A stretch of DNA of 64,000 nucleotides from Sabethes cyaneus (Eukaryota > Arthropoda > Insecta > Diptera > Culicidae): assembly GCF_943734655.1 (NCBI RefSeq), contig NC_071355.1, positions 201,952,939 to 202,016,938 of the forward strand, given 5' to 3'. Made by a program: the position numbers and the translations under genes. The first letter of the stretch is position 1, and every line of letters starts with the position of its first letter. The notes under the pieces are model-generated. The model ran no database searches and was not told the origin of the DNA. It worked only from the letters and a program-made list of their open reading frames with translations. Below are positions 1 to 11,400 of this stretch, piece by piece.

Positions 1-720
1 CCCTTTTAATTTTACTTGTTTTCTGTTCCAATTTTCCCTTTCTTGTCTCGTTTTCCCTCTTTTGCTCGTCTGTTTTCCTCCTTTTCTGTCACATTTTTTT
101 CTGTCCCGTCTTTCCTCTATTTGTCTCGTTTTCCTTCCTTTTTGCTCTTATTTTTCCTTTTTTCTGCCCGCTGCTCCCTCTTTCTTTGTTTCGTTTTCTA
201 TCTTTTCCTGTCCCGTTTTTCGCCATGATTGAAAGTCTGATTTTCCTCTTGTCTTTCTCTGTCTTGTTTCGTTTTTCCTCTTTATATCTCCGTTTTTCCT
301 CTTTTCATTTACTGTCCTCTTTCGTCATCTTTTTTTTTGGTCCCGGTTTTTGCCTGTTTTCCTTATTAACTCCTATATTTTTTTTCGTTTTCGTCAGTTC
401 CGTTCTCACTCTTATATCTGAATAAATAAATAAATAAATGTCCTGTTTTTCCTTGTTTTCTGTAACGATCTGTTTTTCTTTGTTGTTTTATCCCTTTTAA
501 TTTCCGCTTCGATTTTTTCTCTCCATTTTCTTCTTTTTTTGTTCTTGTTTCTCTATTATCTTTCTCCAGTATTTTCTCCTTGCCTTTTTCTCTTTTTTAT
601 TCCGTTGTTTGTTTCTCCTTACTGTCTGTTTGTCTTCATTTTTTCTCATTTTCTTCTTTTCTTTATCGTTTTTCCTTCTTTTTATTTTTTCTTCTTTCTC
701 CGTTTTCCCCCTGCCATTCA
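1..720. repeat. Degenerate polypyrimidine tandem repeat tract
   Basis: The + strand is almost entirely C and T, built of irregular 25-30 bp units resembling TTTTCCTCTTTTCTGTCTCG. Short open frames here translate to Phe/Ser/Leu-rich (or Lys/Arg/Glu-rich on the other strand) low-complexity peptides and are not credible genes. Long pyrimidine tracts can adopt triplex structures. No gene is seen. Confidence 0.7.
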
Positions 721-794
721 CCTTTTTTTCTCACGAAGCAGCTGAAGATAGACTACCTTTAGATCAATCGGTAATTTATCTTGAAAAGATTTAA

Positions 795-1115
795 AATTGA
801 ACATAAAATAGGATTTGAAATTTACTTGAAGTTGGACATAAAATCAAAGTTAAAATTTGACTTAAAATTAGACTTGACATTGGAAACGAAATTAGACTTA
901 AAACTGAACTTAAAGTAGGAGTCGAAATTGGTCTTGATATTGGATGTGAATTGGGTTTAAAATTGCACTTGAAATTGTATTAGGAATTGGACTTCAAACT
1001 AGATTTAAAATTGGGCTTGAAATCAGTGTTGGAATTGGACATGAAATTAGAATTGAATTTAGACTTGAAATTAGTCTTCAAACTGGACTTAAAATTGGAT
1101 TTTAAACTGGAACTT
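795..1115. repeat. Degenerate ~12-bp minisatellite
   Basis: Roughly 25 imperfect units of about 12 bp, consensus near TTGAAATTGGAC, run head to tail with A/G and C/A drift. The array follows the pyrimidine tract after a short gap. No coding potential is seen. Confidence 0.65.
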
Positions 1116-2662
1116 TTTACGCAATTAATTTACTGATCACAAAAATAGTGGCACATTAAATTAAAAACTGCTAATTTCTGGGTTACTGAAGTTTTTTTTA
1201 ATTTTCTATCAAAATCTTAAGGGAAGGTGAGGCACGTGCCCCAATATGCCCCAGCATGTGTACGCCAGTGCCTATAACTAAACTTTATTCAAAGGCATAA
1301 GTGCTGCTCAAAAAGGTACAACTTCATGCTTCGATGATTACTCATGTTGTTTATCATCTGCAAATACACCACACCTGAGAATCGAAAATTTTTGATAACA
1401 CTTTTTGTTGTCATAAATGGGCATAGGTAAAATTGGAAAGCTTTGGCCTGCAGAGTAGCGACGGTGTACGATGCTGGTTTCTACGAATCAGCTGTTAGAT
1501 AGTCCATTAGGATCAGCTGGGAAAACTGTAGAGAGAGTAGAACAGGATAAATTTGTAATTTGATGGTCTCGGTTAGAAGAACATGTCCATCAATATCAAT
1601 ATCAATACTTGTTGGGTACAAAAAATTTAGGTTATTTAAGTTTAGGTAACTTTATTCCAAAGAACTCAAGTAACTATTCCGCCCCCTTCACGAAACACTC
1701 ATGAAGCCCTTACGCATATCTTATCTCTACGCGTACTAAACAAGTAATGGGTAACTAAAACTTGTTCGACTAAGTTAATATTTCCTACCCACAATCTAAA
1801 AGTGACTCACAATGCCGAGCACTTCACACCTTAAAAATTAAATAAACCAACACAAATGTAGTTTCCTTCTTCGCAAAGGCCGGTCGCATTTTCGGCAGAG
1901 CGTTTGCACAACTAACAATTTTAATAAAAGTTTGAATTTTTTGAATTTTGAATGATTTAAATTAATTTCTTTTCACGTTTTTTTTTCTCTCTTTTTATGA
2001 ACCCTTCCGAAACGCTTTATCTTATCTTGAAAATGCTGTGTTTGGAAAAAAATTGAATTTATGCTTGCCCGTTGGAATTCGTTTTGCAATACTAAAAAAA
2101 TATTACTCAACTCAATTCATTAAAAATAATAACATCATTGAAATGGTTTTCTGTTTAAATTTTCTTCTTCTAAACAAATAACATGTTTGAACCTTCGATC
2201 CAACGTAACCAAACCGTCAAAATTAATTTGGCGTTAAACGACGTTAAATATTCCTCTTCTATAAACAATGGTTCCGGTGAACAACAATCATTGACAATTG
2301 GCAAAACAACTTGAAAACCCTGATTACACCACTACCAACACTACGATCATCATCATCATCAACATCATCACCACCACCACTACTTCTGCTGGTCACAAAA
2401 AATAATAATAAATAAACCATCGTGCAGCAATAATCCGCCATCATTGTCGCTTACTGCTGCTGTTACTGCCGGTTTGAGTGAATATGTCGAACGGAAAAAC
2501 TTTATGCCATTGTGTAGGGAAAGGTATATTGTTGTCATTGTTTTCGATCCGCCAAAAAGCTAACATGCCTTGCCTTACGTCGTGTATGTGTGTGCGTGTG
2601 TAAATCGAATCGTATTCGATCGACTAACCATCTAGCTTCCGAAACCGTTTTCTATTGCTATT
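1116..2662. other. Non-coding AT-rich DNA, no gene seen
   Basis: No open frame with recognisable homology. A small (ATC)n/(CAC)n-like low-complexity patch lies near 2345-2385. The stretch is probably intronic or upstream sequence of the ankyrin gene. Confidence 0.5.
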
Positions 2663-2749
2663 AGGCCGTATGAATAAAACAGTTTACTTTGCTTTTCCCG
2701 TTCAAATCGCACAGGAGCATTTGCTCTAACTCTTTTATTCATACGGCCT
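2663..2749. mobile_element. 87-bp MITE with 17-bp perfect terminal inverted repeats
   Basis: AGGCCGTATGAATAAAA (2663-2679) is repeated perfectly in inverse orientation at 2733-2749. The 53-bp interior has no coding potential. No target-site duplication is obvious, so the superfamily is unassigned. Confidence 0.75.
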
Positions 2750-3369
2750 GTTGAAATAAACTAACATCGAATGCAATGCAAGTGTGTTACTCCGGTGTGC
2801 GACTAACCGTTGATCGTTTTATTTTGACAGATAAAACTTTATGATATTTAAAAATTGCATGAATTTGTAGTTTTTTGTTTTAAGTTGATGTTTTAGTTTG
2901 AGTTTTGTTTAGTTTGTAAAAATCCTACAACACGATTAAAAAATGAGGACATTTCAAAGTTTTCAGAGATACTTTCGGAAGTCATCATTTTGTGATTTTT
3001 TTCATATTCTTTTTGTGTTTTCAAAAATTGTTTTCTTGAATATTGTTGTCGGTAAATGCGATTAGTAAGTATCAATTTCACAGAAAATTGATCTGTCTCC
3101 ATTGCAACTCGAAAACACATCGACAATAACTTCGTTTCTCCAACTCAAAAATTATTTCGGTTAAACAGCTAAGATTTTTGCTGATTCAGTTAGGATCAGC
3201 AATAAATCAAAGTCTTGTAATTATTATTATAAAAGCAGTGTAAAACTGTGTATTTCTACACTCTGGTTGCTACACCCTGTCATGTAAACATTTACCACCA
3301 TGTTATAATAAAGGTTTTCTAGTTTTTTAAGTTTTACAAGCAACCGTAAACTTGTTTTTTTCTAATTGG

Positions 3370-3960
3370 TCTAACGTCTTATGACAACGCCTGCGTAGCA
3401 TAATTTCTCCATCTATTACGGTCCATGCCAGCTGGTCTCTTCAGTTCCGCGGGCACCCAGTGCTCGCTACATCTCACTCCACCTGGTCTTGCCACCTCGC
3501 TCGCTGTGCCCCTCTTCGCCTTGTTCCTACCGAATTCGATACAAAAATCATTTTCATTCTTTGATTTAGACGTCTCTATCTTCAAACTTCTCTGCTTCGC
3601 GTTTTAGTCTGATGTACTGATCGTGCAACACCTCAAATGTTCTGCTGACAGCATCCACTTCGTCAGCAAAGCAGATAAATTGACTGGATTGAAAATCGTA
3701 GCCGCATTTCGATCGCCGTTCGTCTTATAACATCGTTGTTGAATAGCAGGTAGAAACGATCATCTCATTGTTGAAATCCCCTGCGAGATTGGAATGGGTC
3801 CGACAATCCACCACGAGATTCTCACATCCATTGTAGCCATTATAAATCTAGTAAGCTTACCCGGAAAGCCGTTTTAGTCCAAAATTTTTCATAGCTATTG
3901 TCGGTTTACACTATCCTATGCGGCTTTGAAATCGATGAAAAGGTGATGCGTGGGGGCCCG
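3370..3960 (-). mobile_element. Decayed non-LTR retrotransposon (reverse transcriptase fragment)
   Basis: Read on the minus strand, 3601-3690 encodes a peptide with the reverse-transcriptase catalytic box as FADEVD, followed by a conserved Tyr-x-Arg-Leu-Lys-Arg stretch (QYIRLKR) typical of mosquito LINEs. Further pieces of the same kind occur in 3700-3960. Frames are broken by stops and shifts. The nearest relatives inside the window are the fragments at 16979-18690 and 22410-23880. Confidence 0.6.
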
Positions 3961-4544
3961 GAATTCGCGGCACGCCTGGGTCTATGCTGATTGTTCCGAT
4001 TAGAGTTATTATTACATACGGAGTTCATTACTTTGGTTACTTACCAAATACTTACTTTAGTGGTTCAGGGTTGCAAAGCCCGCAACCCCACAGTATCGCC
4101 GGAAGGTCGTAACTCGTAACTCAAAGGAGCCCTCCTTCCCTGTCAGCGTATGATCTTGGTTTCCACCGGGGTTGGTTACCCGATCTCGACCGAGGTTGCT
4201 CGTATCCCGGCTGGTACCACTAGAAGGTAGGGATAGGAGTTGCTGGGTAAGAGGTAATGGACCATTGTGTCTTGTGTGGTCTATTTTATACCCAGCGCGC
4301 AAGGCACCGATGGGACGCATTACCCAGCCGTTTACCAGCCAAACTTTGTTATTGCTGCGCTTGGGTATCGTTCGCTAAAGCATCTACTCCGGGCCCTATT
4401 ATGTAAGTCGTGTCAAGCACCACTTTGCCCGGTGGGTCTACTGGCACTTTCCTTGGTTCCAGTTGGATCGCCTGTTGGAATTCATCTACAATCCCGTCAA
4501 TCCCCGCGCACTAAGGAAGGACGTCATTGATCAAGTTGACATCG

Positions 4545-4625
4545 AACTAGTTGACATTCTACTAGGATTTGAACTCATTGCTTGTTAAAGCAGGTTCAGT
4601 AAATTTACAGCTACAGAACCCCTCA
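4545..4625 (-). repeat. tRNA-derived SINE-like copy 1
   Basis: The minus strand carries a degenerate pol III A-box-like GTAGCTGTAAA and, about 45 nt on, a B-box-like GAGTTCAAATCC. The intervening sequence (CTGCTTTAACAAGC) matches a second copy at 6668-6740. It is older and more diverged than copy 2. It is not a functional tRNA gene. Confidence 0.4.
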
Positions 4626-6667
4626 GTACTGCTCATTACTCATTTCTGACTACTCACGTCTCGGTTTTCTTCACTTCAAAACAATTACGAGGAACCGAAG
4701 TGACTCGATGTCTTACAAAATAAAGTGCTGTGAACACTTTATGAATGACTCAAAGTGAGTCGACCACAGAGCACGAATTTGTATTCAAGTTTCCCTAGTC
4801 TTCGCATCGAGTCACCCCTAATAAGAGTGATCCTTTGCATTATTATCTCTGGATCATTTTCACCTTCGGCCTCGTGTCTGTTCGACATCACGTCCATATG
4901 TATTGCAGATTGCATCAAAAACGCGAAATACAAAGAACTTGGAGACAAAATGCAGGTAAAATTCTAGCAGCGAGCTGTCATTGATTCATGTCAAATTTTT
5001 GCGAGCCGTCAAATTGGTGATTACTCAACAGTAGATGCAGAAGAAAAGTGAGATAATAGATACGTTTTGGGAACGTTTGATGGCTATTTCGAAATATACA
5101 ACTACAAATAATTTAACATATAGTGCAAAGTGACCTAAATTGAACAGCAGAAAAATTCACGTTACGAAAATTCGGTGCCACTAAGTTTATTTACCAAAAG
5201 CTGTCAGAGCTGCTGCGCTCGTATCCAGTGATGCTAGTTTCGAAAAACTTTGGAATAAAAAATTGCATTAATGTAACAAACATGCTTGCAGCATAACATG
5301 TGATGTTTTTGGATTCTATCACACAATTTTTGTTAAAAATATTCTGAAAATAGAAAATAGCATGGAAACAATTTGATTGATATTGTTTGAAGAAGAAAAA
5401 CGACTGATAATATTCTCTATTACGAAGCACTGCAATGGCTCTATTTAGATCACAACACTGATTGCAGATATTTGGCTGTTTCCTTGCAGTTGCTGTGCAT
5501 TTAGTCGTTTCACTGCAACCTGCAATACATTAAGATCATTAAGACCAAAAAAGTTTCTCCCAAACTATTTCTTCCTCCTGACGTCGTCGTTGTCGACTTC
5601 TCGATATCGTGTTTGGGTTTAACTTGTTCTGTGCGGCATTTCCATTTGCTCAAGTTATACCTCGTAAAAATACTTCGATAATCTTTTCAAGCTGCTTTTT
5701 CCACTCCAGCACTTGATAGTATTCCCTGCGTGCTGAAGTGACCTCCTCAATGCGATGGTCGAGCGTAGTGTGCTCCCGCCGTCCTCTAGAGGTGAATCAC
5801 CGGGATATGACTGAATGTACGACTCCAAGCTGTCTACTGGTTTATTGTTTATTGATGATGACCATTTGGATTTCCACAATGCAATTGGAAGTACCTAAAA
5901 TATTTTATCTACTTCTTGTTGAAACATTGTCTTTCAGAACATAAGTGATTCTACAGATACTGGTGAATCTAGCAGTGCCACAGGAAATATGGCAGTGAGA
6001 GGGTTAGCACGCTGTTAGCTTGATTTGGGTAGGTCCGTCTACGACCAGGCTTGAATCGTCCATCGGCCGTTCAGGAGAGTCAAGCCAAAGACTTGCATAT
6101 GTCTGTCCGACGTCAGACGAATAATTTTTACTGCGAAGTATCACATTACCTTAACCAGATTAGGTTTTATTGTTTGGGACAATTCGTTTTTTAAATTAAG
6201 CCGCTCACTCCGGATCTGACGCTGTCGCGAGCCGCTCCTAACATGAAGTGTGACAGCCATAAAGCTGTTGGTAAGCCTGGGGGTAAAGTTGGGTTCGAAT
6301 TCGGTATTATTTAATTGGTTCCCGTTATAGCTTGGTTCGATCCACGTATCCCCCAGTTTGAGTGAAGAGGAATGTTATACAAACTTAATGAGCGTTGCTT
6401 TAATGGTCCTACCTTACCTACATTACCTAATTTCCCGCTCTTCTCCCTTGGAGATACTATCATTTTTCCATGCGTGAACTCATTACTGCGACCAGTATCG
6501 TTGATCTATTGTGATATTGCCCGGGTGATTGCTGTAACCTACACTGCATTTCTTTTTGGTACATTTGCTATTCAGTGAGCGATATGCTCATTAAGTTTTA
6601 TGCGGCTTTGTGTGTTATGGGGCTTATCCTTCCTTCAAAGCTTGATCTACTATACCCACTCGTTCTT
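4626..6667. other. Repeat-like non-coding DNA, no gene seen
   Basis: Nothing here translates into a recognisable protein. The GC-richer blocks around 4040-4520 and 6190-6560 differ in composition from the AT-rich flanks and look like old repeats, but no termini could be matched. Confidence 0.4.
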
Positions 6668-6745
6668 CTATTAAGATTCGAACCCACGACCACTCGCTTG
6701 TCAAAGCAGACTTAGTAACCTTGCGGCTATGGAGACCTCCTGATT
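6668..6745 (-). repeat. tRNA-derived SINE-like copy 2
   Basis: On the minus strand an A-box-like ATAGCCGCAAGGTT is followed after about 35 nt by GTGGGTTCGAATC, which matches the B-box core GGTTCGANTC. The spacing suits an internal pol III promoter. It shares the segment between the boxes with the copy at 4545-4625. It does not fold as a complete tRNA. Confidence 0.5.
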
Positions 6746-8444
6746 ACTTCAAACGATATTCTCTTCTACGGATTCTCATTAATGAATCCTTAGTTTCATG
6801 AGTAGAAATGTAGAATTTTTCTAAAGTATCGCTACATGGCGATTTATATATGAGGAATCTCAGCGTATCTGTACGATGTACGGGGTGCCCAGGGTGAAAC
6901 ACATTGGAGCAAGCGGCACATTTTCTGTATAAAATTTGATGTCAAACGACGTGAATTGCGGAGTGATCTCACAGGATCACGCGATCTAAATTTTAATCGA
7001 TAAAATGGTGTTTTTCTGCTGTTCTTCACTAAGGCAGGTTATGGTTAGTGACCTACCTTTGAGGAAATAGTGACCTGGAATAATTTTCAAGGCCATCTTA
7101 ATCAGATTCCAAGGCCGTTGTTTCATTGTATATCTCGTGCTGCTATTCATACACTGCTGTTAGCAGAAGCTACCTTGTGTATAAAGAGTGAATAAAGCAC
7201 TTCTCAGTGAGTGCTTCAGTTAAGTATTTTTTTTCGTTTCCCTTTCCTGCTTATTCAGCATAAAGCAACAGCTCATATTTAAAGCTGTTAGGCAGGTTGT
7301 GCTTTTCTAGTCCAAAATAAAAATTTTCTTTTCTGCTGTACTTTCTGATACCGAACCACTACTTCCATTGTTTAAACTATTGCAGTGAAAGTGAAAAATA
7401 AACAAAAATTTTTGAATCAGGGATGTGGTTGCCAGTAATCCTAGCCAAAGACCAGTTGGACTTTTGAATTGACCGACTAAACCATTTATATGTCCAGCCG
7501 GGAAAGATTATGGATTGCAAACAATTGCACAAAGTATCGCTTGATAAGGATATCAAAGTGTATACTCCATCAGGTTCATTTGGGTAACTTTTGCCAAATT
7601 TGATCTACCTGGCTATGTATGCATAGCCTACCTTCGTCTACCTTTATGCCTTTTTGTTCCACAGGTTTTAAACACTACCTTAATTGCAAACAATTATATT
7701 ATACCCAATATAGTTTTCAGTAAGGCACGGTGCAGAAGTTGCGGGGACAAAAATCGTGCGAAGTTCCTAGCAAACTGCGCGGTGAGAGAATCGGTCCAAA
7801 CGCACCTTCGTAGATATGCTAAAAAAGACCGCATACACGGGCTCAATATCTCCGAAGTCCAATGGGACTTTATCATCTAACGAGTCAGAAACTGACGATC
7901 CACACGATAAACCTTTTTGCCATTGCTGTACAGCCTAGAAAGAAAGAGGAAAAATCTTTCTTCTCCTAGGATTTCCAAGAAAGGGTTCCTGCAATTGTCG
8001 GCTATAGAGCGCATGACGTCGAGATGCGAAGAATGCATACCGAGATGTTTCAAAGCGATAGAGTAATACTCACTACACATGATTTGAGGCATATGATAAA
8101 TAAAGGACGCATGTTTTTTTTCCAAAAACTTAGGGACACAATTCATTTTATGCTACATTACTGTTTGAGCTGAAACGAACCAACTCCTCTCTGATTTTGT
8201 AGCTAGCTTTTTGTTTCGTGTGGTTACGGTTTTTTCCTTGGAAAACTTACCTCCTTAATGTACTTTTTTAATTTTAATTATCCCACCTATTTCTAAACCC
8301 ATCGTACCTTACTAGTGTAGTCATCGTATCACTCCGGTAGTGCTCATTCGCAGTTCGTATCATAACACTCGTGAAAATCTTGTAGCAATCTTAACCAACC
8401 GACTAATATTCTATTAACCGTTCGTATTAACCGCACAATTGCAG
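6746..8444. other. Intron or upstream DNA of the ankyrin gene, no gene recognised
   Basis: The minus strand of 7694-8146 has a long frame interrupted by a single stop at about 7877-7879. Its translation matches no family I recognise, so it is left unannotated. The remainder is AT-rich. The 3' edge at 8444 is the CAG acceptor of the first visible ankyrin exon. Confidence 0.45.
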
Positions 8445-11400
8445 ATTTCTAGTATCGTTCCTGGTCGACGCACGGGGTGGCGCGATGCGCGGATGTCGAC
8501 ACAGCGGTGTACGTGTCATTGTTCCACCGCGATCAGCGGCCCAGCCAACACGTATCACCTGTCGCTACGTGAAACCGCAACGAATAGCTAACGCACCGCC
8601 GCTGATGGAAGGCGAGGCCCTGGTCAGCCGTATTCTGGAGTTGGCTCCGGTTGGGGCAAAGTTTTTGGGGTAAGTTTCCATAATTTGTTTTCCTAATTAG
8701 TCGAAAGTGTTTCAAACCGGTACCGGGTTTGTTTGCAGACCGGTCATTATTGAGGTTCCACACTTTGCTTCGCTGCGCGAAAAAGAACGCGAGATTATCA
8801 TACTTCGTTCGGACAACGGCGAAACCTGGAGGGAGCACACACTGTACGACAGTGAGGAAGCAATTCATGATGTGTTGAACGACACGTTCAAAGGTGACAC
8901 ACTCAATTTCCTGGAGGATCTGCACACAAATCGCATCACTAGGATTCTGACAAACGATTTTCCACACTATTTCGCTGTGGTGTCGCGAATCCGACAGGAA
9001 GTTCACGCTATTGGACCGGAAGGTGGTACCGTTTCTGCCACCGCTGTTCCCCTGGTTCAGGCAATTTTCCCTCAAAATGCCCTTACAAAGAAGATTCGCG
9101 TAGGTCTGCAGGCACAACCGATCGATATGAACATGACAGCAAATTTGCTTGGCAGAAGTGTAGCGGTGTCGCCTGTGGTCACCGTTGAACCAAGGCGTCG
9201 CAAGTTCCATAAGGCTATAACTCTAAGTATGCCGGCTCCGAAAGCCTACAATTCGGGAATGATCAATCAGTATTCCGGTAATGCTCCCACGCTGCGTCTG
9301 CTTTGCTCCATCACCGGCGGTCAGAACAAAGCCATATGGGAGGATGTTACCGGTTCAACGCCATTGACCTTTGTGAATGATTGCGTTTCGTTCACAACGA
9401 CAGTGTCGGCTCGCTTTTGGCTCATGGATTGTCGCAATATCAATGAGGCCACTAAGATGGCAACAGAACTGTACTCACACACATCACACGTCCCTTTCAT
9501 GGTGAAGTTCGTTGTATTTGCTAAGCGAGTTGATCAGAATGAGGCACGGTTGAGTGTTTTCTGTATGACCGACGACAAAGAAGATAAGACTTTGGAGCAG
9601 CAGGAGCACTTCACCGAGATTGCTAAATCTCGTGATGTCGAAGTGTGCGAAGGTCGGCAGGTCTATTTAGAATTTGGTGGTAATATTGTTCCGATGTTGA
9701 AGAGCGGAGAGCAACTGTCTATCCAATTTAATGCGTTCAAAGAAAATCGTCTCACATTTACGGTAAAAATCAAAAACAATCTGGATGATTTGCTGGGTCG
9801 AATTTCGTTTATGAACGAACCGAAAGTGGCCAAGGGAGAGCCAACGCCTACACCACTGTGTACGCTTAATTTCACACTACCACCGGAAAAATACGGTCTT
9901 GGTGGGGATGAGATGGAAACGGCCTCCGAGTTTGATCTGAGTTCAACCGAAGTGCTAAACTACGATCAGCAATCCGTTGTAAATGCAGCGAATCGAAGCA
10001 AAACATTGAACTTTACCTTCCAAAACGGTGATGTGGGTAGTGAAATACACAAAGCTGATATTAAAATCACCGACATATGCAACCTACTGGGCTCCGACTG
10101 GCCACTGCTGGCTGAAGAATTACAGATTTCACCGACCGATATTGATCTAATTAAGGCGGAATATCCTAACGACGAAGCCCAGCAATCGATCGTTATGCTA
10201 CGACTGTGGCTCCGCCAGGCTGGTAAGGAAGCCACTGGAAATGTGCTGGAGCAAGCTCTTATCAAGATCAACCGATCCGATATTGTCAGTAAGTCGATAA
10301 CAAATCTGGAGCTGGTCACCGACGAACGTGAACGGAAGCTTGCCAAGCAGCAGCTTGGTTCGGCGAACGGAATCGATGAGGTGGATCCGGTGAAAATCAA
10401 TGGGATAGAGTGCAATTTGGAAGGTAGGAATTCTTATACTTTCTTTGGGGGTTTATTTCAAATCCAATTTCTTTGATTTTGATTCAGATTCAACACATGA
10501 ACCGACAGACGAAAAGCAGGAACACGAGATGGATGAAAAGAGTAAAGAACCTTCGTCGTCCTCATCACCGGACAACACCGAAGCAATTCAGCAGATTCGA
10601 CGGGAAAGTGGCGCCATGTTTGGCATCGCTTCCGTTAAAAAGCAAGACGTCGGGACTCCTCCACCCAGTCCAGCCGAATACAACAATCAACCGGGCTCCG
10701 AACCCGCGGACAGAGAGGGTAAGCAGAACTACTGTGTTTGATGTGTTCATTTAGATAGAGATTTTTTTTTCTTCTATTCGTCGATCTGTCTTTCTTTCTA
10801 TCTGTCTGTCTATTCTTCTATTTCCTTCATCGAATCCTTCCAAGTCTTTTTTAGTTTAGTTTTCACGTAACTCGCTACCAAGAAACGTTCGAGTTATTCT
10901 TCCTATCCGTTCATTTTGTCTTCCATTTAGTTTTTGGCTAAATATTGTTTTATATTTTGTTTAGTTTCGCAACATTCCTCTATACGTTGTCTCATTTTTG
11001 TTTTTTGAAAATAAACTTTCGTGTGTGATACGCGTGTTTGTGATTTGTGACTGACTTGCGAGTGTTTGTGTATAGTTTTTTCAAGTGTGTGGGTGTGAGG
11101 ATGGTGTGCTGTTCGGATATAGCAAAATTCATAGCGTTTTTCTGAGTTTTGTATAGATTAGTTTACTTTACGCACTGTTTGTTTTCTGGTTTGTACGATT
11201 TGTTTGGGTTTTCCAACTCGTTAATCGACTAAAAATTACAATTTTTTATAAAAAGAAAACAACTCCTAATAAAATGTAACTTTCCATAGTCTGTATAGGT
11301 TTGTTATCTAGTCATGTGAATATGTATTAGATCAAAAATATATTGATTAGAAAACAGGAACAATAAACCCGCCCTTTCCAGGTTAGAAAACAATAGATTG

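Noticed and set aside
497..721. Lys/Glu-rich minus-strand open frame
   Set aside because: Complement of the polypyrimidine repeat, low complexity only.
4057..4530. Overlapping 87-codon open frames on both strands
   Set aside because: No domain, and the flanks look like old repeats; kept as unassigned DNA.
6668..6745. Functional tRNA gene
   Set aside because: A- and B-box-like words are present, but no cloverleaf with a 3' acceptor stem can be drawn; better described as SINE-like.
7694..8146. Minus-strand frame of ~150 codons with one stop, considered as a viral insertion or gene relic
   Set aside because: I could not match it to any family; a single interrupted frame without similarity is not enough to annotate.
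8533..9210. 225-codon minus-strand open frame
   Set aside because: It lies antisense to the ankyrin ZU5 exons, whose + strand protein is unmistakable; no similarity of its own.
9966..10415. 149-codon minus-strand open frame
   Set aside because: Antisense shadow of the ankyrin death-domain exon; Ser-rich with no recognisable domain.
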